A DNA stretch of 64,000 nt from NCBI RefSeq assembly GCF_900155985.1, contig NZ_FTMA01000001.1, positions 1,612,001 to 1,676,000 on the forward strand, given 5' to 3'. Of the stretch, positions 26,670 through 38,839 are shown piece after piece (position 1 is the stretch's first letter; every line of letters starts with the position of its first letter). The stretch comes from Maribacter ulvicola. Its GTDB lineage: Bacteria > Bacteroidota > Bacteroidia > Flavobacteriales > Flavobacteriaceae. The position numbers and the translations under genes are program-made. Below the pieces are notes generated by a model. It was given only the letters and a program-made list of their open reading frames with translations, was not told the DNA's origin and did not search any database.

Positions 26670-27448
26670 TAATCTGAATACTCCGTTGGGTATAATAGGT
26701 AAATATCTGCATGGCTTACCGTGTTTTGATATTTATCCATCACAGAAATTTTCTTCCATGTATCAGATGTTCCAAAATCTTTCCAAAGAGCATTCCTTTT
26801 TTTCATGTTCGTAAATGTGGTCATGTACATAAGGTTGGGCATTTTATCACCGGATATTACATCGGCATAGAAAACGGCATTAAATCCTAGGTTTTCAAAA
26901 AGCTCCACTTCACCCCCTTCGTTGAACATATCTACTTTTCTGCGGTACATGGCTTCCGTTGGTCCTTCGTAGCTTCTTAATTCATAAACCCTATCTGCTC
27001 GTTCACCTTTAACTTTACTAGGTTTCATATTTGGCATATCTGTGAAGGCACGTAGCAATACTGAACTAATTCTTTCATATGGTTTTTTGTCATGTGTGGC
27101 ATGTATATAATCTGCCCCAGCGGAAAGGTGCGTTTTATCTACCGCTAACATGGCTTCTAGGTTCTCAAAGGTCGCAAGAGTTTGAAAGGGTATTAATACA
27201 TAAATTTTATCACTGATTTTAAATTTATCTGGTCTAACCTTAAAAACGCCAATGTTTTCAATACCCATTCTTTTTAATGCAGGTAAATAGGCATTTTTTA
27301 AATAATCATCTACCATGTTCTCCTGAGTATTATTTTTTATGGTATACGTTTTTAGTTCATAGTATTCTTTTTCTTGCGCAAGGCAAGAGAAAGAAGAGAT
27401 TACCATGCTGAACATTAGGAGCATGGGCAAAGAGAATCTTTTCTTCAT
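26666..27448 (-). CDS. Exported NIPSNAP-family protein
   Basis: 260 residues with a signal peptide (SMVISSFSCLAQ) and two NIPSNAP ferredoxin-like halves. The first starts YYELKTYTIKNNTQENMVDDY; the second carries VYELRSYEGPTEAMYRRKVDMF. The Cys before LAQ is not in a good lipobox, so it is probably soluble in the periplasm. In Bacteroidota such proteins often sit near sugar or phenolic catabolic genes, but nothing here points to a pathway. The function is unknown. Confidence 0.82.
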   Translation of the reverse strand: MKKRFSLPMLLMFSMVISSFSCLAQEKEYYELKTYTIKNNTQENMVDDYLKNAYLPALKRMGIENIGVFKVRPDKFKISDKIYVLIPFQTLATFENLEAMLAVDKTHLSAGADYIHATHDKKPYERISSVLLRAFTDMPNMKPSKVKGERADRVYELRSYEGPTEAMYRRKVDMFNEGGEVELFENLGFNAVFYADVISGDKMPNLMYMTTFTNMKKRNALWKDFGTSDTWKKISVMDKYQNTVSHADIYLLYPTEYSDY

Positions 27449-27508
27449 AAATTCTGAATTTGTTTTTAGATTAACAAGTTAATGATAAAATGAGTGAGGG
27501 CTATACTG

Positions 27509-27516
27509 TACTTTTG
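27509..27516 (+). promoter_or_regulatory. -7 element before the MFS gene
   Basis: TACTTTTG fits TAnnTTTG. No TTG stands at the right distance upstream. The predicted start near 27523 gives a very short leader before the ATG at 27533 and rules out the upstream start at 27494. Confidence 0.45.
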
Positions 27517-27532
27517 TACCAGCACAATTTCT

Positions 27533-28834
27533 ATGGCCAGTATTTTTCAAAAACCGCTTATTGACCCTGCTAAGAGTCCTATTTTCTATGGCTACGTAAT
27601 TTTGGTTATAGGAACCATTGGTATCTATTGCAGTATTCCGGGTCAGACCATTGGGGTATCTGTTTTTACGGACCCGGTGAAAGATGCTTTGGGGTTGTCT
27701 CGGAATCAATTTAGTAATGCCTATATGATCGGTACTATTGTAAGTTCTTTGGTCATAGGTAGGGCAGGTGTTTGGTTTGATACGTATGGAGCGCGTTATG
27801 TGGCTTTCTTTGCTGCTATCTCTTTAGGGGTAACCTTGTTTTTGTGTTCATGGTCTGCAATTATGAGTGCGTATATAAAAGAACTTTTGTCCGTAGATAC
27901 ATGGATGATACCTTTTGCATTAATGACGGTTTTATTCTTTATGCTGCGTTTTGCAGGACAGGGTGTTTTGACCATGGCATCTAGAAATGTCATCATGATT
28001 TGGTTTGATAAAAATAGAGGTAAAGTCAACTCTTTTAGTAGTGTAGCGCTTTCTTTTGGGTTCTCTTCTTCTCCACTTTGGGTAAATGCCCTTATTGAAG
28101 GGTATGGCTGGGAAAATACTTGGCAGATTTTAGCAATAGGATTACTGATCTTTAGTGTGTTTATTTATACCTTTTATAAAATTTCACCAGAAAAGCACGG
28201 CTTGTTACCAGATGGCGCTTCGTCATTATCTTCTGAAGAGGAAGAGAAAGTATTGCCTAAGCAATTCACTCTAGATGAAGCAAAGAAAGAGAGAGCGTTT
28301 TGGATGTACGGATTAACACTTGCCTTCAACAGCTTCTTTATTACGGGGCTGACATTTCATGTTGTTTCAATTTTTACGCATGAAGGTTTTGTAAAAGAAG
28401 ATGCCATAGCTATCTTTTTACCTGGATCTGTTGTTGCTGTTACGGTTTCTACCATTTTCAACTTTCTGAGTGATTACCTTCCTTTAAAATTGTATTTGTA
28501 TTTAATGTTGCTGGGCGGATTTTTGGCATCCTTAGGTTTTTTATTTCTATCCACGGCTGCCGGAGTACCTATGTTAATTGCGGGGTTTGGAATTCTGGGC
28601 GGTTTCTTTGCCGTACTAAATGCAGTTGCCTGGCCCCGATTTTTTGGCAGGGCACATTTAGGAAGCATTACAGGAAAAATTATGAGCTTTTTAATTTTAG
28701 GGAGTGCCTTGGCGCCAAGTATTTTCAGTCTTTGTCTCTCTACTTTTGGGTCTTACCAAATGGTGGGCTATTTGGGTCTGGCATTTTTGGTGTTTCTGGC
28801 AGTCGGTTCTATAAAGGCGAATAATCCGCAGTAA
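27533..28834 (+). CDS. MFS transporter
   Basis: 433 residues from the ATG at 27533 (MASIFQKPLIDPAKSP), with about 12 hydrophobic helices in two halves separated by a charged central loop near residues 210-250 (SSLSSEEEEKVLPKQF). FYGYVILVIGTIGIYCSIPGQT as the first helix resembles the oxalate/formate-like and monocarboxylate group of the major facilitator superfamily. The substrate is unknown. It is divergent from the NIPSNAP gene. Confidence 0.85.
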   Translation: MASIFQKPLIDPAKSPIFYGYVILVIGTIGIYCSIPGQTIGVSVFTDPVKDALGLSRNQFSNAYMIGTIVSSLVIGRAGVWFDTYGARYVAFFAAISLGVTLFLCSWSAIMSAYIKELLSVDTWMIPFALMTVLFFMLRFAGQGVLTMASRNVIMIWFDKNRGKVNSFSSVALSFGFSSSPLWVNALIEGYGWENTWQILAIGLLIFSVFIYTFYKISPEKHGLLPDGASSLSSEEEEKVLPKQFTLDEAKKERAFWMYGLTLAFNSFFITGLTFHVVSIFTHEGFVKEDAIAIFLPGSVVAVTVSTIFNFLSDYLPLKLYLYLMLLGGFLASLGFLFLSTAAGVPMLIAGFGILGGFFAVLNAVAWPRFFGRAHLGSITGKIMSFLILGSALAPSIFSLCLSTFGSYQMVGYLGLAFLVFLAVGSIKANNPQ

Positions 28835-28866
28835 AAAATTCATTTTTAACTTTATTGCTTAACATC

Positions 28867-28898
28867 TTGCTGTTCAAATAGAAATCAATCTATCTTTG
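28867..28898 (+). promoter_or_regulatory. Promoter of the NYN-domain gene
   Basis: TTG at 28867-28869 and TATCTTTG at 28891-28898 are separated by 21 bases, close to the Bacteroidota consensus. The predicted start is about 10 bases before the ATG at 28914, supporting that ATG. Confidence 0.6.
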
Positions 28899-28913
28899 CA
28901 CAAAACACTACAA

Positions 28914-29675
28914 ATGGACTTAAATTTAGCAGTATTAATAGATGGCGATAACATTCCGTCTGCCTATGTAAAGGAAATGATGGAGGAGATTGCTAAATAT
29001 GGTAACCCTACCATTAAGCGTATTTATGGCGATTGGACCAACCCAAGATTAGGGAAATGGAAAAATGTATTGCTTGAAAATGCTATTACGCCTATTCAAC
29101 AATACGGCTATACCCAAGGGAAAAACGCAACCGACTCTGCCATGATTATCGATGCTATGGATGTACTTTATTCTGGTAAGGTAAACGGATTCTGTATTGT
29201 TAGTAGTGATAGTGATTTTACGCGTTTAGCGACACGACTTAGAGAAGCAGGTATGCAAGTCTTTGGTATTGGGGAGCGCAAAACCCCAAATCCGTTCATT
29301 GTTGCCTGTGATAAATTTATTTACATAGAAATTCTTAAAAGTAGAAGTGAGGAGGAAACTGAAGATACCACCAGTAAAACTCCCGCAGAAAAGAATACTG
29401 TTGATAAAATAACTCCAAAGGCATTACGCTTTATAGCTACGACAATTGATGATGTTGCCGATGATGATGGCTGGGCGTTTTTGGGTGATGTTGGTAGTTT
29501 ATTGCAGAAGAAGCAGCCAAATTTTGATTCTCGTAACTACGGATTTCAAAAGTTGACGCCGTTGATCAATTCCATTCCGCATTTTGAAATTGAACGCAGA
29601 GAAGACTCCAAAGGACGAAAAAAGCTCATTTTTGTAAAAATTAAGGAAAAGAATACTTCAAAATCAAAAAAGTAA
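28914..29675 (+). CDS. NYN-domain (LabA-like) putative RNase with OST-HTH domain
   Basis: 253 residues. The N-terminal NYN/PIN-like nuclease domain (about 1-140) keeps the acidic residues expected of the fold: LIDGDN at the start, then TDSAMIIDAMD and VSSDSDFTRLATRLREAG. The C-terminal OST-HTH/LOTUS domain (about 165-250, LGDVGSLLQKKQPNFDSRNYG) binds RNA or protein. The ATG at 28914 is chosen because the earlier TTG lies in the promoter. Such proteins are thought to cleave or bind RNA; the target is not known. It is a single gene. Confidence 0.87.
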   Translation: MDLNLAVLIDGDNIPSAYVKEMMEEIAKYGNPTIKRIYGDWTNPRLGKWKNVLLENAITPIQQYGYTQGKNATDSAMIIDAMDVLYSGKVNGFCIVSSDSDFTRLATRLREAGMQVFGIGERKTPNPFIVACDKFIYIEILKSRSEEETEDTTSKTPAEKNTVDKITPKALRFIATTIDDVADDDGWAFLGDVGSLLQKKQPNFDSRNYGFQKLTPLINSIPHFEIERREDSKGRKKLIFVKIKEKNTSKSKK

Positions 29676-29751
29676 ACCCGCTTCATTTTCATTAAAATTG
29701 CTTTAGACCAGTCATATTTGTTTTGTATTTTTCAATATAAATTCTAATCCT

Positions 29752-31569
29752 ATGATTCGTACGCTTTGGTTTTTGATATGCATTCTTGTATTTAATTCGT
29801 GTAAAGAATCTTCTAAACGGGAGGTAGCTGTTGATAAAAAGCCAATAGAAGCGATTTTTACCGAATTCTATGAATTCAAGAAAAGTATAAATCCGATAGA
29901 AGCAACAAAGGCTGGGTATTCCAAGTATAACGATACTATTGCTAATTATATTTCTGATGATTACATTTTACATTTAAAGGATCGCTATACCTATTTCTTA
30001 CAAGAATTAGGTAAATACGATGCTACACAAGTAAGTGCTGAGGACTACATGAGTATGCGTGTTATGGAGTGGGACTGTGCCGTGAAATTAGAAGGGGTAA
30101 TGAACCCTATGGTTACGGTAGCATCACCCATTTATGATCTACCCAGTTTTGAGTTGATGCCACTTTTTCAAATTCAATCCTTGCACTTGTATGTGGCACA
30201 ATTGGCTGGTGGAACCAGTGTACAACCTTTTAATAGTATTAAAGATTATACCAATTGGCTGAGTAGATTAGAGGATTACCTTGCATTTCTGGATACGTCA
30301 ATAGAAAATATGAAAATTGGTATGGATAAAGGTGTTGTCCTACCAAAAGTACTTACATTGAAAATGCTACCTCAAGTTCGGGCTTTTGTAGATGTTCCAT
30401 TAGAAGAAAACCTGTTCTTTCAACCTATTATGAATTTCCCGGATGGTTTATCTGATGCGGACATGGATATCCTAAAAAGCGATTATGAAGATTTTATTCA
30501 AAAAAAACTGACTCCTAAATATGTTGAGTTAAATCAGTTTTTAACCCATGAATATGTACCGGCTTGCAGAGATACTGACGGATTATTGAACTTGCCCAAT
30601 GGAAAGGATACGTATCAGTATTTAATCAAATTGCATACGACTACAAACATGACCGCAGATGAAATTCATGAGTTGGGATTGTCTGAAGTGGCTCGTATTT
30701 CTAAAGAGATGGAAACGGTTAAGAATGAAATAGGATTTAAAGGTGATTTAAAATCCTTCTTCAGTTCACTTCGTAATAAAAAGGAATTGATGCCTTTTTC
30801 CAAACCAGAAGAGGTAATCGAAAATTTTAATGCTATAAATGATCGTATTGCGTTGCGTATAGATTCGTTATTTGCCTTGACCCCAAAAGCCGGCTTCAAT
30901 GTACGTAGAACCGAAGCTTTTAGAGAAGCATCTGCAAGTGCGGAATATGTACCAGGATCAAAAGATGGATCAAGAGCCGGAATTTTTTATATACCCATAA
31001 CTAATGTTAAATCGTACAATAGGGTGCATGATGAAGCTTTATTTTTGCATGAAGCCATACCCGGGCACCATTTTCAATTGAGCTTGCAGCAAGAGAATAA
31101 TGACCTGCCAGAATTTTTACATCCCGAAAGTATGGGTGTTTTTGTTGAAGGTTGGGCGTTGTATGCAGAATCTTTAGGTAAAGAATTGGGTGTTTATACA
31201 GACCCTTATCAGTATTTTGGCATGTTGAGCATGGAGATGCACCGCGCAATTAGGCTTGTGGTAGATACAGGTATTCATGCAAAAGGATGGTCACGGGAAA
31301 AAGCCATTCAATATTCATTGGATAATGAGGCAGAATCAGAAGAAAGTATCATTGCTGAAATTGAAAGATATATGGCTACCCCGGGGCAGGCACTATCCTA
31401 TAAAATAGGTCAGCTTAAAATCAGGGAACTAAGAACTAAAGCAGAAAATGCCTTAGGTGAGCAGTTTAATATTAGAGCATTTCATAGTCAAATATTGGAT
31501 TCTGGTAGTTTACCTTTAGTATTGTTAGAAGAAAAAATAAATAGGTGGATTGTGGGTCCGTCTAAATAG
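29752..31569 (+). CDS. DUF885 family lipoprotein, putative metallopeptidase-like
   Basis: 605 residues beginning with a lipoprotein signal (lipobox FNSC near residue 16). The DUF885 body contains the zinc-peptidase-like motif HEAIPGHHFQ near residue 427, with further conserved GVFVEGWALYAE. DUF885 proteins resemble M3-type peptidases in arrangement, and the HExxxH-like spacing suggests zinc binding; peptidase activity is inferred, not shown. It is followed by another lipoprotein hydrolase gene, 130 bases on, in the same direction. Confidence 0.85.
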   Translation: MIRTLWFLICILVFNSCKESSKREVAVDKKPIEAIFTEFYEFKKSINPIEATKAGYSKYNDTIANYISDDYILHLKDRYTYFLQELGKYDATQVSAEDYMSMRVMEWDCAVKLEGVMNPMVTVASPIYDLPSFELMPLFQIQSLHLYVAQLAGGTSVQPFNSIKDYTNWLSRLEDYLAFLDTSIENMKIGMDKGVVLPKVLTLKMLPQVRAFVDVPLEENLFFQPIMNFPDGLSDADMDILKSDYEDFIQKKLTPKYVELNQFLTHEYVPACRDTDGLLNLPNGKDTYQYLIKLHTTTNMTADEIHELGLSEVARISKEMETVKNEIGFKGDLKSFFSSLRNKKELMPFSKPEEVIENFNAINDRIALRIDSLFALTPKAGFNVRRTEAFREASASAEYVPGSKDGSRAGIFYIPITNVKSYNRVHDEALFLHEAIPGHHFQLSLQQENNDLPEFLHPESMGVFVEGWALYAESLGKELGVYTDPYQYFGMLSMEMHRAIRLVVDTGIHAKGWSREKAIQYSLDNEAESEESIIAEIERYMATPGQALSYKIGQLKIRELRTKAENALGEQFNIRAFHSQILDSGSLPLVLLEEKINRWIVGPSK

Positions 31570-31699
31570 TTCCGGGAATTTGCTAACTGCTTGGGAAATA
31601 AAGATTTAAAACTTTCCAGAAAAATACTTAGTTTTCAATATTATTTAATGTGGGTGGTATGACTTTACTGTCCATATTTTGCTAACTAACTATTTTATT

Positions 31700-33325
31700 G
31701 TGAAAAAATTACTTCCTGTATTACTCGTATTATTATCTGGTTGCGAACTCATGAAAGAGAAGGTAGACTTGGTAATCGTGAATGCCAAAGTCTATACCGT
31801 AGACGACACATTTTCTAAGGCACAGGCATTTGCCGTACAAGATGGCAGATTTATTGCTGTGGGTACCACAGATGAAATAAGGGATGAGTATACTTCTGAT
31901 CATTTGATCGATGCCGATGGTAGAGCAATTACCCCTGGTTTAATAGATGCGCATTGTCATTTTTATGGATTGGGACTTACCCAACAATTGGTAGATTTAG
32001 TAGGAACTAAAAGTTTTGAAGAAGTATTGGAACGCGTTAAATCATTTCATACTGCCAACCCAAAAACATTTCTAAGGGGTAGGGGTTGGGATCAGAATGA
32101 TTGGGAAATAAAGGAATTCCCGACAAAAACAGAGTTGGATGTACTTTTTCCTGACATACCTGTGGCATTGGAACGTGTAGATGGCCACGCTTATTTGGTC
32201 AACCAAAAAGCTTTGGATATGGCCGGTATTGACTGGAGCACCAAAGTGGAAGGTGGCGAGATTTTGAAGAAATGGGCAAATGGCTATGCCGGTATTACCG
32301 GGGTTTTAATAGATAATCCCATGTCACTTATAGATAGTATAATGCCTTTACCTACTTTAGAGGATAGGGTTAAAGCCTTAAAAGATGCAGAACGTATTAG
32401 TTTAAATAATGGACTAACCACCGTAAATGATGCAGGATTAGATCGAAATACCATTGAGCTAATAGACAGTTTACAACAGGCAGGTGAATTATCTATTAGG
32501 GTCTATGCCATGATTAGTAATAATAAAGAAGAGGTGGATTATTTCATAAACAAAGGACCAATTAAAACAGACCTATTAAACGTGCGATCGGTAAAGGTAT
32601 ATGGTGATGGTGCGTTAGGTTCTAGAGGTGCTGTCATGAAAAAAGCATATAGCGATTTACCTAATCATTTTGGAGCAATGATTACGCCTGTCGCCGATAT
32701 TGAAGCTTTGGCGGAAAAACTTGCAAACTCAGCATATCAAATGAATACGCATGCCATTGGTGACTCTGCCAATATTGCCGTGCTAAGAGCGTATAAAAAA
32801 GTATTGAAAGGTAAAGGTGATAGACGTTGGAAAATTGAACATGCACAAGTATTGACCGAAGATGATTTTGACTATTTTGAAGATGGTATTATCCCCTCTG
32901 TACAACCTACTCACGCTACCAGTGATATGTATTGGGCAGAAGAACGTTTGGGAGAAAGGGTAAAAGGAGCCTATGCCTACAAAACGCTATTGGATAAAGC
33001 AGGTACTATAGCATTGGGAACAGATTTTCCTGTGGAAGATGTGAGTCCGTTTTTAACCTTCTACGCAGCGGTTGCAAGACAAGATACTAGCGGTTACCCC
33101 AAAGGAGGATTTCAAATGGAGGAAGCTTTATCCAGAGAAGAAACATTAAAAGGAATGACCATATGGGCCGCCTATTCAAATTTTGAAGAAGATGAGAAAG
33201 GTAGTATAGAACCAGGTAAGTTTGCAGATTTTGTTATCTATGATAAAGATATCATGACCGTCCCTGTAGCTGACATACCAACTATTCGTGCAGAACAGAC
33301 GTTTATAGGCGGTGTGGTTCGGTAA
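31700..33325 (+). CDS. Amidohydrolase lipoprotein, YtcJ-like
   Basis: 541 residues from the GTG at 31700, giving the lipoprotein signal KKLLPVLLVLLSGC. It is a metal-dependent amidohydrolase (Amidohydro_3): metal motif GLIDAHCHFYG near residue 86, later NTHAIGDSAN, WKIEHAQV and LGTDFPVED, the expected His/Asp ligands of the TIM barrel. The N-terminal beta-sandwich is marked by VDLVIVNAKVYTVDD. It is lipid-anchored and so acts on an external amide or ester; the substrate is unknown. It may be cotranscribed with the DUF885 gene. Confidence 0.88.
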   Translation: MKKLLPVLLVLLSGCELMKEKVDLVIVNAKVYTVDDTFSKAQAFAVQDGRFIAVGTTDEIRDEYTSDHLIDADGRAITPGLIDAHCHFYGLGLTQQLVDLVGTKSFEEVLERVKSFHTANPKTFLRGRGWDQNDWEIKEFPTKTELDVLFPDIPVALERVDGHAYLVNQKALDMAGIDWSTKVEGGEILKKWANGYAGITGVLIDNPMSLIDSIMPLPTLEDRVKALKDAERISLNNGLTTVNDAGLDRNTIELIDSLQQAGELSIRVYAMISNNKEEVDYFINKGPIKTDLLNVRSVKVYGDGALGSRGAVMKKAYSDLPNHFGAMITPVADIEALAEKLANSAYQMNTHAIGDSANIAVLRAYKKVLKGKGDRRWKIEHAQVLTEDDFDYFEDGIIPSVQPTHATSDMYWAEERLGERVKGAYAYKTLLDKAGTIALGTDFPVEDVSPFLTFYAAVARQDTSGYPKGGFQMEEALSREETLKGMTIWAAYSNFEEDEKGSIEPGKFADFVIYDKDIMTVPVADIPTIRAEQTFIGGVVR

Positions 33326-33338
33326 AAAATGGTTAAAA

Positions 33339-33367
33339 AAAAGCCTAGGTCAATGACCTAGGCTTTT
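33339..33367. terminator. Bidirectional terminator between convergent genes
   Basis: A perfect 14-bp stem (AAAAGCCTAGGTCA at 33339-33352, complement at 33354-33367) with a single-base centre, A run before and T run after. It serves the amidohydrolase and DUF2911 genes. Confidence 0.9.
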
Positions 33368-33386
33368 AAATATATTGGATTTTGTA

Positions 33387-33926
33387 CTACAAAGTAATAG
33401 GAACTGCAACTCTCGTTTTGTCCCAGCCCATAACTAAATGAGCACCATCTTTGGTGTCTTTGAAAGCGATAGAAAACTCTTCAAGTGAAGCATTTTCAGA
33501 ACCGTTAGGTACTGTTATGCGGGCAACATCTGAAGCTTGGTCATAAAAATAAGAACCCCATTGGTTCAATTTTTTGTTTAAGATAACTGTCCACTCATCT
33601 GCACCTGGTATAGTGAATAAAGAGTATGTTCCAGCTTTAATAGCTTTACCTCCGAACAAAACATCTTTATAGAATGTAATTTCAGGAGCTTCGTTGGCGC
33701 CTGTTCTCCATACTTTTCCCGTAGGGGCTAATTCTTCCATAGAACGACCTTTTAATTGTGGTCTTCCGTAAATGATACGAACAGCTTTTTCAGACACTTT
33801 GTAATCTGAAGGGTAAGTAGCCATATCCATAGGGCTTTTGTCTATTCCGGAGAATTCTTGGGCAGTTACGGTTGAAGTTAAAATTAAGGCCAACATTAAG
33901 GCGGTTAGTGTAAATACTTTTTTCAT
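33387..33926 (-). CDS. DUF2911 family exported protein
   Basis: 179 residues with a signal peptide (ILTSTVTAQ) and a single DUF2911 domain: VRIIYGRPQLKGRSMEELAP, then GKVWRTGANEAPEITF and AGTYSLFTIPGADEWTVILN. The family is common in Bacteroidota, secreted, and of unknown function. Expression is monocistronic and ends at the shared hairpin. Confidence 0.88.
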   Translation of the reverse strand: MKKVFTLTALMLALILTSTVTAQEFSGIDKSPMDMATYPSDYKVSEKAVRIIYGRPQLKGRSMEELAPTGKVWRTGANEAPEITFYKDVLFGGKAIKAGTYSLFTIPGADEWTVILNKKLNQWGSYFYDQASDVARITVPNGSENASLEEFSIAFKDTKDGAHLVMGWDKTRVAVPITL

Positions 33927-34112
33927 AATAATTGTTTTGTTTTTACTAGGTCATAAAACTAAGTAGTTCCTTACATTCCCATTAATAAAAAGAAGTTAAT
34001 TTTTTTTAATAGTTACATTCCATCAGGTATTAAACTGTAAAATGATAAAAATGGTGTAAAATATAACCAATATTTAATTTTTGAGTTTAAATGTGTAAGC
34101 ATAATTGTAATT

Positions 34113-34120
34113 TATGTTTG
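34113..34120 (+). promoter_or_regulatory. Candidate -7 element before asnB
   Basis: TATGTTTG fits TAnnTTTG, with a predicted start about 50 bases before the ATG at 34175. No clear TTG at -33 is present. Confidence 0.35.
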
Positions 34121-34174
34121 TTAATTGAAACAATGAATCGATATTTGTATTCGAAATGATATAATAATTAGATT

Positions 34175-35848
34175 ATGTGTGGAATAGTATGTGCATTTGA
34201 TGTGAAGGAAAGTACCGAGGTACTTAGACCTCAGCTTTTAGAAATGTCAAAGAAAATAAGACATAGAGGTCCAGACTGGAGTGGAATCTATGCAGATGAT
34301 AAAGCAATTCTGGCGCACGAGCGTTTGGCTATTGTAGATCCAGCTTCTGGAAAACAACCTTTATTGAGTCCTAATGGTAAATTGATATTGGCCGCTAACG
34401 GTGAAATATATAATCATAGAGAATTACGTAAGCAGTTTGACGGTAAGTATGACTTTAAAACAGCATCTGATTGCGAGGTTATTTTGGCGCTATATCAAGA
34501 AAAAGGAGTAGATTTTTTAGATGATTTGAACGGTATATTTGGTTTTACTATTTATGATGCCGATAAAGATGAATATTTTGTGGCTCGTGACCATATGGGA
34601 ATTATTCCTTTATATATGGGTTGGGATAAAAACGGTACATTCTATGTAGCATCAGAATTAAAAGCATTAGAAGGTACATGCACGAAAATTGAATTATTTC
34701 CTCCTGGACATTATTTACATAGCTCTGACGGTGAATTAAAAAAATGGTACACTAGAGATTGGATGGAGTATGATGCGGTTAAGGACAACGAAACTAGCAT
34801 TCAAGAAGTAAAAGAAGCTTTAGAAGCGGCGGTTCATAGACAGTTAATGTCTGATGTACCTTATGGTGTATTGTTATCAGGGGGCTTAGATTCTTCTGTA
34901 ACTTCGGCAATTGCAAAGAAATATGCACAAAAACGTATTGAAAGTGGTGATACTACAGATGCTTGGTACCCACAATTGCACTCTTTCTCTGTGGGTCTAG
35001 AGGGTTCACCAGATTTAGCTGCGGCAAAAAGGGTAGCAGATCATATCGGTACCGTGCACCACGAGATTAAATTTACTATTCAAGAAGGTTTAGATGCGGT
35101 TAAAGATGTTATCTATAACATAGAAACGTATGATATTACCACCATTCGTTCTTCTACACCAATGTATTTAATGGCACGTGTTATTAAGTCTATGGGTATT
35201 AAGATGGTATTGTCCGGTGAAGGTGCGGATGAATTGTTTGGAGGCTATTTATATTTTCATAAAGCACCAAATGCACAAGAGTTTCATGAAGAAACCGTAC
35301 GTAAATTAGATAAGCTTCATATGTACGATTGTTTACGAGCTAATAAAAGTTTAGCCGCTTGGGGGATAGAAGGTCGTGTACCATTCTTAGACAAGGAATT
35401 TATGGATGTTGCCATGCGTATTAACCCGCAGGATAAAATGATCAATGGCGAACGTATGGAGAAATGGGTGGTTCGTAAGGCATTTGAAGATATGATACCG
35501 GAAAGCGTAGCGTGGAGGCAAAAAGAACAGTTTAGTGACGGTGTTGGTTACAGTTGGATCGATACCTTAAAAGAATTGGTCGATAAAGAAATAACAGATG
35601 AGCAAATTAAGAATGCGGCATTTCGTTTTCCTATCAACACACCGTTGAATAAGGAGGAGTATTACTATAGAACTATTTTTGAAGGACATTTTCCTAGTGA
35701 TGCTGCGGCATTGAGTGTGCCACAAGAAGCAAGTGTAGCTTGTAGTACGGCAACAGCTTTAGAATGGGATGAGGCGTTTAAGAATATGAATGACCCGTCT
35801 GGTAGAGCAATTGCTAATGTTCATGATGAAGCATATGTTAAACAATAG
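34175..35848 (+). CDS. asnB: Glutamine-hydrolysing asparagine synthase B
   Basis: 557 residues, close to the family length of 554. It makes asparagine from aspartate, glutamine and ATP. The N-terminal glutaminase domain starts MCGIVCAF, with Cys2 as the catalytic nucleophile, and ends near residue 190. The synthetase domain shows the ATP-pyrophosphatase loop LLSGGLDSSVTS near residue 230 and the later GEGADELFGGYLY and GRVPFLDKEF segments. It ends at a strong hairpin. Confidence 0.95.
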   Translation: MCGIVCAFDVKESTEVLRPQLLEMSKKIRHRGPDWSGIYADDKAILAHERLAIVDPASGKQPLLSPNGKLILAANGEIYNHRELRKQFDGKYDFKTASDCEVILALYQEKGVDFLDDLNGIFGFTIYDADKDEYFVARDHMGIIPLYMGWDKNGTFYVASELKALEGTCTKIELFPPGHYLHSSDGELKKWYTRDWMEYDAVKDNETSIQEVKEALEAAVHRQLMSDVPYGVLLSGGLDSSVTSAIAKKYAQKRIESGDTTDAWYPQLHSFSVGLEGSPDLAAAKRVADHIGTVHHEIKFTIQEGLDAVKDVIYNIETYDITTIRSSTPMYLMARVIKSMGIKMVLSGEGADELFGGYLYFHKAPNAQEFHEETVRKLDKLHMYDCLRANKSLAAWGIEGRVPFLDKEFMDVAMRINPQDKMINGERMEKWVVRKAFEDMIPESVAWRQKEQFSDGVGYSWIDTLKELVDKEITDEQIKNAAFRFPINTPLNKEEYYYRTIFEGHFPSDAAALSVPQEASVACSTATALEWDEAFKNMNDPSGRAIANVHDEAYVKQ

Positions 35849-35878
35849 GGTTTGAATTAGTCATTATATCTATTGTAA

Positions 35879-35905
35879 AACCCCGTCTATTATGTAGACG
35901 GGGTT
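35879..35905. terminator. Bidirectional terminator after asnB
   Basis: A 9-bp GC-rich stem (CCCCGTCTA at 35881-35889, complement at 35895-35903), extended by A/T pairs at both ends, serves asnB and csbD. Confidence 0.85.
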
Positions 35906-35927
35906 ACTTTTTTTAAACGAACAAAGA

Positions 35928-36113
35928 TTAAATATCATTGATCATCTTTCTTAGTTTCTCTTTAGATTCTCCAGTTTTTTCTTGGATTCTTCCTAATAGT
36001 TCGTCAGATTTACCTTCTGCGTAGGTAAGATCATCTTCGGTAAGGTTACCATATTGTTGTTTTAATTTTCCTTTGGCTATATTCCACTTTCCTTTAAATT
36101 GTTCCTCGTTCAT
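35928..36113 (-). CDS. CsbD-family stress protein
   Basis: 61 residues, the family length. It is highly charged and follows the CsbD pattern: EEQFKGKWNIAKGKLKQQYG, then LTEDDLTYAEGKSDELLGRIQ. CsbD-like proteins are induced by general stress in many bacteria; their molecular function is not known. It is a single gene, convergent with asnB and divergent from gyrB. Confidence 0.88.
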   Translation of the reverse strand: MNEEQFKGKWNIAKGKLKQQYGNLTEDDLTYAEGKSDELLGRIQEKTGESKEKLRKMINDI

Positions 36114-38440
<2,327 letters not shown>

Positions 38441-38460
38441 AAAATATCAATTACATAACA

Positions 38461-38487
38461 AAAACCTGCGCCTACAGCGCAGGTTTT
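38461..38487 (+). terminator. Rho-independent terminator after gyrB
   Basis: An 11-bp stem (AAAACCTGCGC, loop of 5, complement at 38477-38487) followed by T residues. Confidence 0.9.
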
Positions 38488-38783
38488 TTAGTTTTAGATA
38501 AAATTGAAACTACGAAGATTCTTTTTCAATTACTTATAATGTATATGGTGTAACCGGTAATTTTGGTATTAAACTAAAATTAGGTTTCTTTAGGCGGTAT
38601 GGCGAGTAGGGTTTAGGGGCGTTTAATACCGTAACAGTTGGTATGAACTTAGGTTTTAAATAAACTGGAAATGATAAAAGTATAGTAGGTAGTAGAGGAG
38701 TAATAAAATAGTATTCAAGTTGATCTAAAGCTAGGTTTTAGACATTAGCTTACTTGAATTTCAGGCACCAAGATGTATTTAAA

Positions 38784-38815
38784 AAAGACTGCCCAGATCC
38801 CTCCGGACAGCCTTT
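38784..38815 (-). terminator. Terminator of the small lipoprotein gene
   Basis: An 11-bp stem with two G-T wobbles (38784-38794 with 38805-38815) and a T run on the minus strand. Confidence 0.75.
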
Positions 38816-38839
38816 TTCCCATGGCCCTGTTAAAATTGT

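Larger units (their letters stand above)
38441..38839. other. Intergenic region after gyrB
   Basis: About 400 bases between convergent genes. It holds the gyrB terminator (38461-38487) and the minus-strand terminator (38784-38815). The A/T-rich middle has no frame or repeat that can be supported. Confidence 0.5.
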